The notes under the pieces are model-generated. The model searched no databases. It was not told the origin of the DNA and was given only the letters and a program-made list of their open reading frames with translations. Both the position numbers and the translations under genes were made by a program. 6,545 bases of DNA. It comes from Thermoplasmata archaeon (GTDB taxonomy: Archaea; Thermoplasmatota; Thermoplasmata; Lutacidiplasmatales; UBA184). Of this stretch, positions 1 through 5,748 are shown piece after piece (the first letter of the stretch is position 1; each line of letters begins with the position of its first letter). The stretch spans positions 1 through 6,545 of the forward strand of contig JASHPV010000128.1 in NCBI GenBank assembly GCA_030037875.1, given 5' to 3'.

Positions 1-37
1 GAAAACTCCTTTTGGTGGGGCCCTTTCGCCGTCGGGG

Positions 38-403
38 ATGTCTGCCAAGGCACCGGTGGCACCATCGGGCGGCCCGGGGGCGGCCACCGTGTATATCGGG
101 CTCAAGCCGACCATGACCTACGTGTTCCAGGTCGTGGCCCAGCTCAACTCCGGCGCGGAGCCGGTGGTCATCCGGGCCCGGGGCAACGCCATCGCGAAGG
201 CCGTCGATGTCGTCGAGGTGGTGCGGCACCGGTTCCTGGAGGGACAGGTCGAAGTCGGACGGATCGAGACCGGCACGGAACGGCTCACGAACCGGGAGGG
301 CCGAGAAGCCAATGTCTCGGCGATCTCGATCCCGCTCAGCCTGGTGGGACCGGCGCCGGGGGAACGGTCGACGGCGCCCGCGTCGCTCCCCATGCCGGAG
401 TGA
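38..403 (+). CDS. albA: DNA/RNA-binding protein Alba
   Basis: Alba is a small dimeric archaeal chromatin protein that coats double-stranded DNA and also binds RNA. The 121-residue product shows the whole fold at about residues 17-102: a first strand and loop VYIGLKP (18-24), TYVFQVVAQLN (27-37), the strand and loop VVIRARGNAIAKAVD (43-57), VEVVRHRFL (59-67) and the last strand VSAISIPLSL (93-102). This matches my recollection of Sulfolobus Alba closely. K23 corresponds to the conserved Lys17. The neighbouring Lys16, known as an acetylation site in Sulfolobus, is Leu22 here. The N-terminus (1-16) is an Ala/Pro/Gly-rich arm. About 19 residues after L102 (Pro, Ala and Ser rich) lie outside the fold and are encoded in the overlap with the convergent membrane-protein gene. 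The ATG at 38 has no Shine-Dalgarno sequence. An AT-rich stretch sits at the very edge of the window, about 31-36 bases upstream. Confidence 0.95.
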   Translation: MSAKAPVAPSGGPGAATVYIGLKPTMTYVFQVVAQLNSGAEPVVIRARGNAIAKAVDVVEVVRHRFLEGQVEVGRIETGTERLTNREGREANVSAISIPLSLVGPAPGERSTAPASLPMPE

Positions 404-2168
404 CGACCCGACGGTCCACGACCCAGGTCGAAGCCCAGTGGTCCCCCAGGCGCTGTCGCTCGGAGTCGCGCGCGACCTGGATTCCCCCCACTAGGAGGGC
501 CGCGGCCAATGTGACGAAGACAATTCCGAGCAAGACCGCCCCGGTAAAGGCCAGGTCGACGCCGAAGGCGCTGAGAGACGAGGAGCTGGCCCGCAGAAGA
601 AACAGGATCGCCGGCGCTCCGAACTCTCCGATCACGAAGAGGGGGATTGCCTTCGGGGCCTCCCGGAGGAACGACTGGAGCAGCGTCGGGCGGGCCCAGG
701 CGCGGTCCGTGATGGTCAGATGCATCAGGAACTTTCCCACTGTCGTTCCGAGCACCGCATCGCAGGCGACGAAGTAGAGCACGGAGTACCCGATGTACCC
801 GATCGCGGACAGGTTGAACGGCAACCCCAGGAGGATCGCATCGACCCCTCCGGGCTGTGTCAACGCGAGCACGCTCCACAGAACGACCGCGGGCAGAGTG
901 ACCACGGCCAGGTCGATCGCGGCGGCCCATCCTCGCCGGTTCGGCGCCGCGAACCGGAGCCGGCTCAGGTCCTTGCCTAGACGGACGAATTGGGTGGCCA
1001 TCGAGATGCTTCGGTACGCGTCCCGTGGAGTGGGGCTGGGCTCATCCTGGGAGCTGACGAGGTTCCGGAAGTCGTTGGCCACATAGGCGGCCACGGGAAG
1101 GCCTTCCCAGGCGTCGGCCGGGCGCTCGGGGGCGGGTAGCCGGAAGATGGACCGTACCCTCTCGGTGGCCCGTTGGCTCGCCACGACCGACTCTCGGATG
1201 ACACCGGCCGGGTCGCCCTTCGCGAGTCGCTCCGCGGCGGACCGGAGCGCGACGTCCGGGGAGGCCAGAACCGGTGCGGGAACAGAAGCGGGAACGGAGG
1301 AAATGCCGGGGGCCACCCGGGAACGGAGCAGGATGAACAGCAGGCCCATTCCCAGCGCCATCAGGCCGGAAAAGTAGACCAGGTCTTGGACGCCGGCTCC
1401 GCCGATGGCCAGCAGCTCGCCGCCCGCTCCCGTGTAAAGCGGTGGCTGCCGTAGAATGTCGGCCCCGATCAGGGTACCGAGGGTCCCGCTCCCGTAGGCG
1501 ACCCCGAGACCCCGATACGCCGGGACACCCCAGACGGCAGAGGCCACCCAGGCTCCCAGCACTCCGACCAAGACCGGCCCGATCAGGTAGTACGGGAACA
1601 CCGACACGATGCCGACGCTCGGGACCGCCTCGGAGGTGTAGAACGTCAACGTGACAGCCACCGACACGAGAGAAACGAACGTCATCGCCCGGAGCGCCGC
1701 AGGCCCGGAGGTCCATCGCGGCAGGGCGATGATCGCGAACGCCACCGTTCCCGCCGCGATCGCGATTACGATCAATCCCGTCCAGTACGACGAGGTCAAC
1801 AGGACGGTGGCGAATTGCGCCGCGGTCTCGACGGCAAGGATCAGGACGACGGTGCCAGTCAGGTTCCATCCGGGGATCCCCAGCTCCCGACGGAGCAGTA
1901 CGAAGGAAAGGGCGATCGGGATGAGCGCGCCGCCAATGTTGATGGCCAGTACGTCCCCGGCCCATGCCAGGAATGGTACATTGACCAGCGAGCTCAGAAT
2001 GGCGCCCGGCAGCAACAGCCAGAACGGCATCCGGCCGAACCCGCTCGCCTGCGCGTCGGCGGGTCGGCTCCAGGCCCAGACGAAGAGCCCGATCCACAGG
2101 AGGGGGGTGAGGACTATACTGCCGATCCCAGCGATAGTGTCGTTGGTCAAGACCCAGGGGTCTACCAT
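336..2168 (-). CDS. DUF1614-like / RDD two-domain membrane protein
   Basis: A 610-residue polytopic membrane protein of unknown function with two recognisable modules. Residues about 45-282 resemble DUF1614: VNVPF (62-66), INIGGALIP (76-84), SGTLGTLIGAD (227-237) and IGGAGVQD (255-262) match the glycine-rich signature I recall for that family, among eight or so hydrophobic segments. Residues 283-405 form a soluble linker: a Pro/Ala/Val-rich part, then a charged, probably helical part (306-342). Residues 409-587 are an RDD domain: RRGWAAAIDL (411-420) supplies the Arg and first Asp, GTTVGKFLMHLTITD (474-488) is the characteristic loop, and RE-PK (502-506) follows, with about four hydrophobic segments. 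RDD domains are often linked to transport or ion homeostasis, without a firm general activity. The ATG at 2168 has no Shine-Dalgarno sequence and faces the lyase gene across 102 bases. The last 22 residues (589-610), Pro/Ala-rich, overlap albA. The domain names are family recognition; the function is unknown. Confidence 0.88.
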   Translation of the reverse strand: MVDPWVLTNDTIAGIGSIVLTPLLWIGLFVWAWSRPADAQASGFGRMPFWLLLPGAILSSLVNVPFLAWAGDVLAINIGGALIPIALSFVLLRRELGIPGWNLTGTVVLILAVETAAQFATVLLTSSYWTGLIVIAIAAGTVAFAIIALPRWTSGPAALRAMTFVSLVSVAVTLTFYTSEAVPSVGIVSVFPYYLIGPVLVGVLGAWVASAVWGVPAYRGLGVAYGSGTLGTLIGADILRQPPLYTGAGGELLAIGGAGVQDLVYFSGLMALGMGLLFILLRSRVAPGISSVPASVPAPVLASPDVALRSAAERLAKGDPAGVIRESVVASQRATERVRSIFRLPAPERPADAWEGLPVAAYVANDFRNLVSSQDEPSPTPRDAYRSISMATQFVRLGKDLSRLRFAAPNRRGWAAAIDLAVVTLPAVVLWSVLALTQPGGVDAILLGLPFNLSAIGYIGYSVLYFVACDAVLGTTVGKFLMHLTITDRAWARPTLLQSFLREAPKAIPLFVIGEFGAPAILFLLRASSSSLSAFGVDLAFTGAVLLGIVFVTLAAALLVGGIQVARDSERQRLGDHWASTWVVDRRVVTPAWGATRAPSTVPPAPVPPG

Positions 2169-2270
2169 CTGCCGCTGTCCCGTGCGTGCCGGCGGGACGG
2201 GCCGGCCGGCGAACTCTAACTACGCCAGGACCGGGTTAAGGTTTTGTCTCGGACCCCCGTCCCAGCGCCG
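2169..2270. promoter_or_regulatory. Divergent intergenic region
   Basis: This 102-base gap separates the divergently transcribed membrane-protein and lyase genes and must hold both promoters. The half next to the membrane protein is very GC-rich. The half nearer the lyase holds the only AT-leaning stretches: GGTTAAGGTTTTG (2234-2246) on the plus strand, and GTTAGAGTT on the minus strand (2212-2220), about 50 bases before the membrane-protein ATG. I see no convincing inverted repeat or riboswitch. Assigning either element as a TATA box is inference. Confidence 0.4.
2234..2246 (+). promoter_or_regulatory. Candidate TATA-like element of the lyase gene
   Basis: GGTTAAGG followed by TTTTG is an AT-rich island in GC-rich surroundings. 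It begins 37 bases before the ATG at 2271. Archaeal TATA boxes lie about 26 bases before transcription starts, so this would give a leader of only a few bases. It also argues against the in-frame TTG at 2244, which lies inside the element. A very similar GGTTAAAG lies 35 bases before the TrmB-family gene. Confidence 0.4.
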
Positions 2271-3671
2271 ATGGGTTCCACGCGCACGGAGGAAGATTCG
2301 CTGGGGAAGCGGGAGGTTCCCGCGGAGGCGTACTATGGCATCCAAACGCTACGCGCCTTGGAGAACTTTCCGGTCAGCGGACTCCGCGCCTCTCCCCATC
2401 TGATTCGGGCGTACGCCTTGCTCAAATGGGCCTGCGCCGAGGTCAACGTGAGTTTCGGAACCCTCGACCCGGAACGCGGCCGGGTGATCGAACAAGCCGC
2501 GCGGGAAGTCGCCGAGGGAAAGTTCCGGGACCAGTTCGTCGTCGACGTCTTCCAGGCCGGCGCCGGGGTCTCCTTCCACATGAACGTCAACGAGGTACTC
2601 GCGAACCGGGGCCTTGAACTTCTGGGCAAGCCCCGCGGGCAATACTCGGCACTCAGCCCGAACGACCATGTCAACTTCGGGCAATCCACGAATGACACCT
2701 TCCCGTCGGCTTCCCAGGTCGCGACGATCTTCGCGCTCGCGGAAGTTCGAGCCGCGGTGGAGATCCTGAGCGCGGGACTCCGCCGGAAAGGGGAGGAATT
2801 TCACGCGAGCGCGAAATCGGGCCGGACGCACCTCAAGGATGCGTTGCCCGTGACCCTTGGCGCCGAGTTTAGGGCCTACGCCACCGCACTCGACCGAATC
2901 CTGGAAACGTTACCCACGGTCGAGGGAGTGCTCGCTGAGATCCCTCTCGGCGGCAACGCGGTGGGTACCGGTGTGAACACCCGCCCGGGTTTCCGGGCCG
3001 AGGCCGTTCGGCGATATGCTCAGTTGTCCAAGGTTCCGGTCCGCGTCGCCCGGGATCCGTTCGAGACGATGCAGAGCCGGTGGTCCCTGGGCGCCGCGGC
3101 GGCGTGGCTCAAGACGCTGGCGCTCGAGCTCATCCGCATCGCGAACGATATTCGACTCCTCGCGAGCGGACCCGCCACCGGTCTGGACGAGATCCGGGTA
3201 CCGGAGATCCAGCCCGGGTCATCGATCATGCCGGGGAAAGTGAACCCCTCGGCGGCGGAGTGCCTGAACCAGGTCGCGTTTCATGTTGTAGCGTCCGACC
3301 TGGCCACCTCGCTCGCGGTGCAGGCCGGCCAGCTCGAGATCAATGTGATGATGCCCCTCGCCGCCTACGAGGTGCTCTTCTCGTGCAGCATCCTGGCGCA
3401 GTATCTGCCGGTCTTCACGCGGACCTGCATCGAAGGGATCACGACGAACCCGGAGAACCTCCGGCGGTACCTCGCGTCCTCGTCGGCGCTCCTGACGATC
3501 TTGACGCCCCGGTTCGGCTACCTCAAGGTCGCGGAGCTGGTCCATGAATCGGCCCGGACCGGGCGACCGGTGAAGGAGCTGCTCGTCACGCATCACCTCG
3601 CCACCGCGGAGGAGGCCGAGGCGCTCCTGAACCCCGCTGCGCTGGCCAAGCTCGCCGAGCCCGTGGTCTAG
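2271..3671 (+). CDS. Aspartate ammonia-lyase / class II fumarase superfamily lyase (aspartase-like)
   Basis: A 466-residue cytoplasmic lyase, the normal length for the family, which removes ammonia from aspartate or adds water to fumarate as a homotetramer. Family landmarks: EEDSLGKREVPAEAYYG (7-23), GAGVSFHMNVNEVLAN (97-112), QSTND (138-142), GRTHLKDALP (184-193) and the mobile catalytic SS loop GSSIMPGKVNP (316-326), with S317/S318, K323 and N325. The N-terminus and the GAG motif look more like aspartase than fumarase, which usually reads GSGTQ. Numbering runs one below Bacillus AspB, so T186/H187 and S139-T140-N141 fit its pocket. The AspB Thr101 position is V100, and F136-G137 replace the common K/M-S/C, so the substrate is uncertain. 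I chose the ATG at 2271 over the TTG at 2244 because the TTG falls in the likely promoter and the ATG gives family-like numbering. Neighbours are a divergent membrane protein and, 53 bases downstream, a TrmB-type regulator. Confidence 0.9.
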   Translation: MGSTRTEEDSLGKREVPAEAYYGIQTLRALENFPVSGLRASPHLIRAYALLKWACAEVNVSFGTLDPERGRVIEQAAREVAEGKFRDQFVVDVFQAGAGVSFHMNVNEVLANRGLELLGKPRGQYSALSPNDHVNFGQSTNDTFPSASQVATIFALAEVRAAVEILSAGLRRKGEEFHASAKSGRTHLKDALPVTLGAEFRAYATALDRILETLPTVEGVLAEIPLGGNAVGTGVNTRPGFRAEAVRRYAQLSKVPVRVARDPFETMQSRWSLGAAAAWLKTLALELIRIANDIRLLASGPATGLDEIRVPEIQPGSSIMPGKVNPSAAECLNQVAFHVVASDLATSLAVQAGQLEINVMMPLAAYEVLFSCSILAQYLPVFTRTCIEGITTNPENLRRYLASSSALLTILTPRFGYLKVAELVHESARTGRPVKELLVTHHLATAEEAEALLNPAALAKLAEPVV

Positions 3672-3689
3672 CCGTTCTCGGCCCGCGAA

Positions 3690-3697
3690 GGTTAAAG
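3690..3697 (+). promoter_or_regulatory. Candidate TATA-like element of the TrmB-family gene
   Basis: GGTTAAAG in the 53-base gap between the lyase stop and the regulator ATG. It is the only AT-rich stretch there and starts 35 bases before the ATG at 3725, the spacing expected for an archaeal TATA box with a near-leaderless transcript. No Shine-Dalgarno sequence lies before the ATG, which fits such a transcript. It resembles the element before the lyase gene. Confidence 0.4.
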
Positions 3698-3724
3698 AGC
3701 CCGCGCCGACGTGGCCGGCCTCTC

Positions 3725-4477
3725 ATGGCAACGGTCGAGGAGATGGCAGTCTCGCTCGGCGCGGAGTTCAGTCAAGAGTATCGCCGCGCCGTCTCGGTCC
3801 TCGGCCAAGTCGGGCTGACGGACTACGAGGCGCGGGCTTACATCGCCTTGGTCGCCCGGGGCATTGGAGACGCGGCGGCAATCGCCCAGGCCGCGGGAAT
3901 CCCGCGGACCTCTGCCTACAAGGTGCTCGAGTCCCTCGCGCAGAAGAATTACGCCCAGCCGGCGGGAGGAAAGCCGCTCCTGTTCAAGCCCCGGCGACCG
4001 ATCGAGGTCGCGGAATCGCTCAAGGGATCGATCCAGGAGGTCTTCGAGAAGCTCGAGGCCCTCCACGACATCGCGGCGGAGCACGGCGAGCCGCAGCTGG
4101 TCTACCTGCTCAACGGGCGGGAGAAGGTCATTGGGAAGATCGCCGACCTGCTCGACCAATCCACCAAGTCGTTCATTCTTACGACGCCCCAGGTCGCCGA
4201 CCTTCGGGACGAGCTGGGCAAGAAGTTCGCGCACGCGGTCAAGCGGGGCGTCGAGGTGACGTTCGTTACCGCGCCGCTTCAGAAGATTCCGGAGGGCGTC
4301 CGCGTGATCCCCCGCAACAATCTGCTCGCCACCGAGGTCCTCGCCGACAATCAGCACGCGCTCCTGGCCGGACCCAACCTCGAAGCGGCGGGTTTCACCG
4401 ATAATCCGATCCTGACCGCGCACTTGCAGCAGTTCTTGGAGATCATTCTCGACCGAGGCCCCGAGCCCCGTCCCTGA
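3725..4477 (+). CDS. TrmB-family transcriptional regulator
   Basis: TrmB proteins are archaeal winged-helix regulators, best known for sugar-responsive control of transport and metabolic genes. The 250-residue product has an N-terminal winged helix at about residues 23-92: GLTDYEARAYIALVARG (30-46) is the typical first helix pair, IAQAAGIPRTSAYKVLESL (53-71) holds the recognition helix, and KPLLFKPRRP (83-92) covers the wing. A short coiled-coil-like helix follows (about 93-118). Residues 124-215 form a phospholipase-D-like domain seen in this family, including LNGREKVIGKIADLL (129-143), SFILTTPQ (149-156) and AVKRGVEVTFVT (171-182). It lacks the extra C-terminal sugar-binding domain of the longer Thermococcales TrmB (about 340 residues), so a sugar ligand should not be assumed. 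It lies 53 bases after the lyase and 19 before taw2, on the same strand. Target and effector are unknown; self-regulation or control of the lyase is only a guess. Confidence 0.88.
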   Translation: MATVEEMAVSLGAEFSQEYRRAVSVLGQVGLTDYEARAYIALVARGIGDAAAIAQAAGIPRTSAYKVLESLAQKNYAQPAGGKPLLFKPRRPIEVAESLKGSIQEVFEKLEALHDIAAEHGEPQLVYLLNGREKVIGKIADLLDQSTKSFILTTPQVADLRDELGKKFAHAVKRGVEVTFVTAPLQKIPEGVRVIPRNNLLATEVLADNQHALLAGPNLEAAGFTDNPILTAHLQQFLEIILDRGPEPRP

Positions 4478-4496
4478 GCGCCCGGCACCGTCCGCG

Positions 4497-5357
4497 ATGG
4501 CGCGTTCGGAGGTCCCTCCGGCCGAGCGGGTCCGTCGGGAGATCGCCTCGTCGCTCGGGTCCTCGGTCGCCGAGCGACTTCCCACGGGGTATCAGCGGCT
4601 CGGCCGGGTGCTGATCCTCCGGTTACCCGACTCACTTCGTCCGCATTTCCCCGAGATCGGGACTGCCTGGTGTGCCGAGCTGGGCGTAGGCGCGGTGCTG
4701 CGACGGGCGGGGGAAACGGGGGGAGAGTTCCGGCTTCCTCGCCTCGAACTGATTGCCGGCAGCGACACCCGGACGGAGGTCGTGGAGTACGGGATCCGGT
4801 ACCGGCTGGACGCGCAACAGATCCTGTTCGCCCGGGGCAACCGGACGGAACGGCACCGGGCCGGTACGGAGACGCGGCCCGGGGAGATCGTGGTGGACCT
4901 CTTCGCGGGGATCGGTTACTTCACTCTCCCGGCAGCGGTGACGGGACGGGCCGGCCACGTGTGGGCAGTGGAAAAAAATCCGGCCGCGTTCGCGTTCCTG
5001 CTCGAGAACGTCCGGCAGAATGGCGTGGCAGGCCGTGTCACGTGCGTTCGAGGCGATAACCGAGAGGTGGAGCTCCCGCCGCGGACCTTCGACCGCGCCT
5101 TCCTCGGTTACCTGCCGAACTCGGTCCGATGGGTGCCCCGGGCGCTGGCCCTGTTGAAACCCAAAGGTGGAACGCTCCATGTGCATCTGGTCGCAGACCG
5201 GCGCGAGAGCGTCTCGGGTGCCGAAGCCGAAGTATCGAGGGCCGCCGAGCGGGCCGGCGCTTCGGTCGTGGCGGTCCGTTCCCGAGTGGTCAAAGCCTAT
5301 GGTCCGGGGCGACAGCACGTGGTGGTGGACCTCACGGCGCATCCGGCGGGCTCGTGA
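4497..5357 (+). CDS. taw2: tRNA(Phe) 4-demethylwyosine aminocarboxypropyltransferase Taw2 (TYW2 family)
   Basis: Taw2 transfers the 3-amino-3-carboxypropyl group of S-adenosylmethionine to 4-demethylwyosine at guanosine-derived position 37 of tRNA-Phe, a step in archaeal wyosine synthesis. The 286-residue product has an N-terminal part carrying YRLDAQQILFARGNRTER (102-119), equivalent to the LD-x-x-x-x-F-x-x-GN-x-x-ER pattern of the Trm5/TYW2 group. It then has SAM motif I VDLFAGIGYFTLP (133-145), motif II with E159 in AVEKNP (157-162), GDN (186-188) and LGYLPN (203-208). That last motif replaces the NPP/NLP motif of the Trm5 methyltransferases and is the main reason for calling Taw2. The C-terminal VKAYGPGRQHVVVD (265-278) is also typical. 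No AT-rich box or Shine-Dalgarno sequence fits in the 19-base gap after the TrmB gene, so co-transcription with it is likely. The 3' end overlaps the convergent YciI-like gene by 26 bases. Trm5 is the alternative, less likely. Confidence 0.9.
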   Translation: MARSEVPPAERVRREIASSLGSSVAERLPTGYQRLGRVLILRLPDSLRPHFPEIGTAWCAELGVGAVLRRAGETGGEFRLPRLELIAGSDTRTEVVEYGIRYRLDAQQILFARGNRTERHRAGTETRPGEIVVDLFAGIGYFTLPAAVTGRAGHVWAVEKNPAAFAFLLENVRQNGVAGRVTCVRGDNREVELPPRTFDRAFLGYLPNSVRWVPRALALLKPKGGTLHVHLVADRRESVSGAEAEVSRAAERAGASVVAVRSRVVKAYGPGRQHVVVDLTAHPAGS

Positions 5358-5646
5358 GGCGCTCTTTTCCGACCAGCACTTCCCACGGATCGATGCTGAG
5401 AATCCGGAGCGTTCCCTTCGTCATCCACGGGTCTTGGGCGAGCCGGGCTCGTACCGCGTGTTCGCTCTCGGCCTCGAGGATCTGGAGTGCCCGGGTCGGA
5501 GACAACGGGCCAACGAGGAGCAGGAAATGCTCCTCCGCGAGAGCGTCAATGAACTGGGCGTGCTCCTTCCACTCGTCCTGGTCCCGTCTCTGGCGCGATG
5601 GGTTCCACGCCGGACCGGCCTCGTTGATCACTGCGAAGTACGGCAC
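5332..5646 (-). CDS. YciI-like (YCII-related) domain protein
   Basis: A 104-residue single-domain protein of the YCII-related superfamily, a small ferredoxin-like dimeric fold whose general function is not settled. Relatives include the 5-chloromuconolactone dehalogenase domain. Visible features are the opening strand PYFAVI (2-7), W26-KEHAQFIDAL (to 36) with the conserved His29, LLLVGPL (42-48), LQILEAES (54-61), and DPW (72-74) followed by the closing strand TLRILSIDPWEVLVG (79-93). The GPAWNPSR start of the first helix is a pattern I associate with YciI-like proteins of soil bacteria, a weak hint of transfer. It begins with GTG at 5646: that codon sits directly before the first strand, and I found no alternative start just upstream. 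The 102-base gap (5647-5748) to the aminotransferase upstream on the same strand holds nothing recognisable, and the pair may share a transcript. The last residues overlap the end of taw2. Confidence 0.85.
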   Translation of the reverse strand: MPYFAVINEAGPAWNPSRQRRDQDEWKEHAQFIDALAEEHFLLLVGPLSPTRALQILEAESEHAVRARLAQDPWMTKGTLRILSIDPWEVLVGKERLTSPPDAP

Positions 5647-5748
5647 GTTCGACCCCGCCCGCTGCTTGGGTTCCCATTCACCCGCCGCGGTACAAGACGC
5701 TGATGGACTTCCAAGGCCCCGCGAGCGGAGGGTACCTCAGAGGCGGGG

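Noticed and set aside
118..930. A 270-codon minus-strand frame covering albA and the end of the membrane-protein gene
   Set aside because: Arg/Pro/Gly-rich shadow with no domain, overlapping two supported genes.
1042..2097. A 351-codon minus-strand frame inside the membrane-protein gene
   Set aside because: It is a shifted frame of the same strand with Arg/Gly/Pro-rich content and no hydrophobic segments or motifs. The frame with clear DUF1614 and RDD motifs is the real one.
2244..2270. TTG start nine codons upstream for the lyase
   Set aside because: It lies inside the AT-rich promoter-like element, and the added residues (Ser, Arg, Thr, Pro) match nothing in the family. The ATG at 2271 is preferred.
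1651..2403. A 250-codon plus-strand frame crossing the divergent region
   Set aside because: It is antisense to the membrane protein and runs into the lyase gene out of frame. No family resemblance.
3692..4585. A 297-codon open frame on the minus strand opposite the TrmB-family gene
   Set aside because: It is antisense to a well-supported gene, rich in Arg, Leu, Asp and Gly in the way GC-rich shadow frames are, and shows no recognisable domain.
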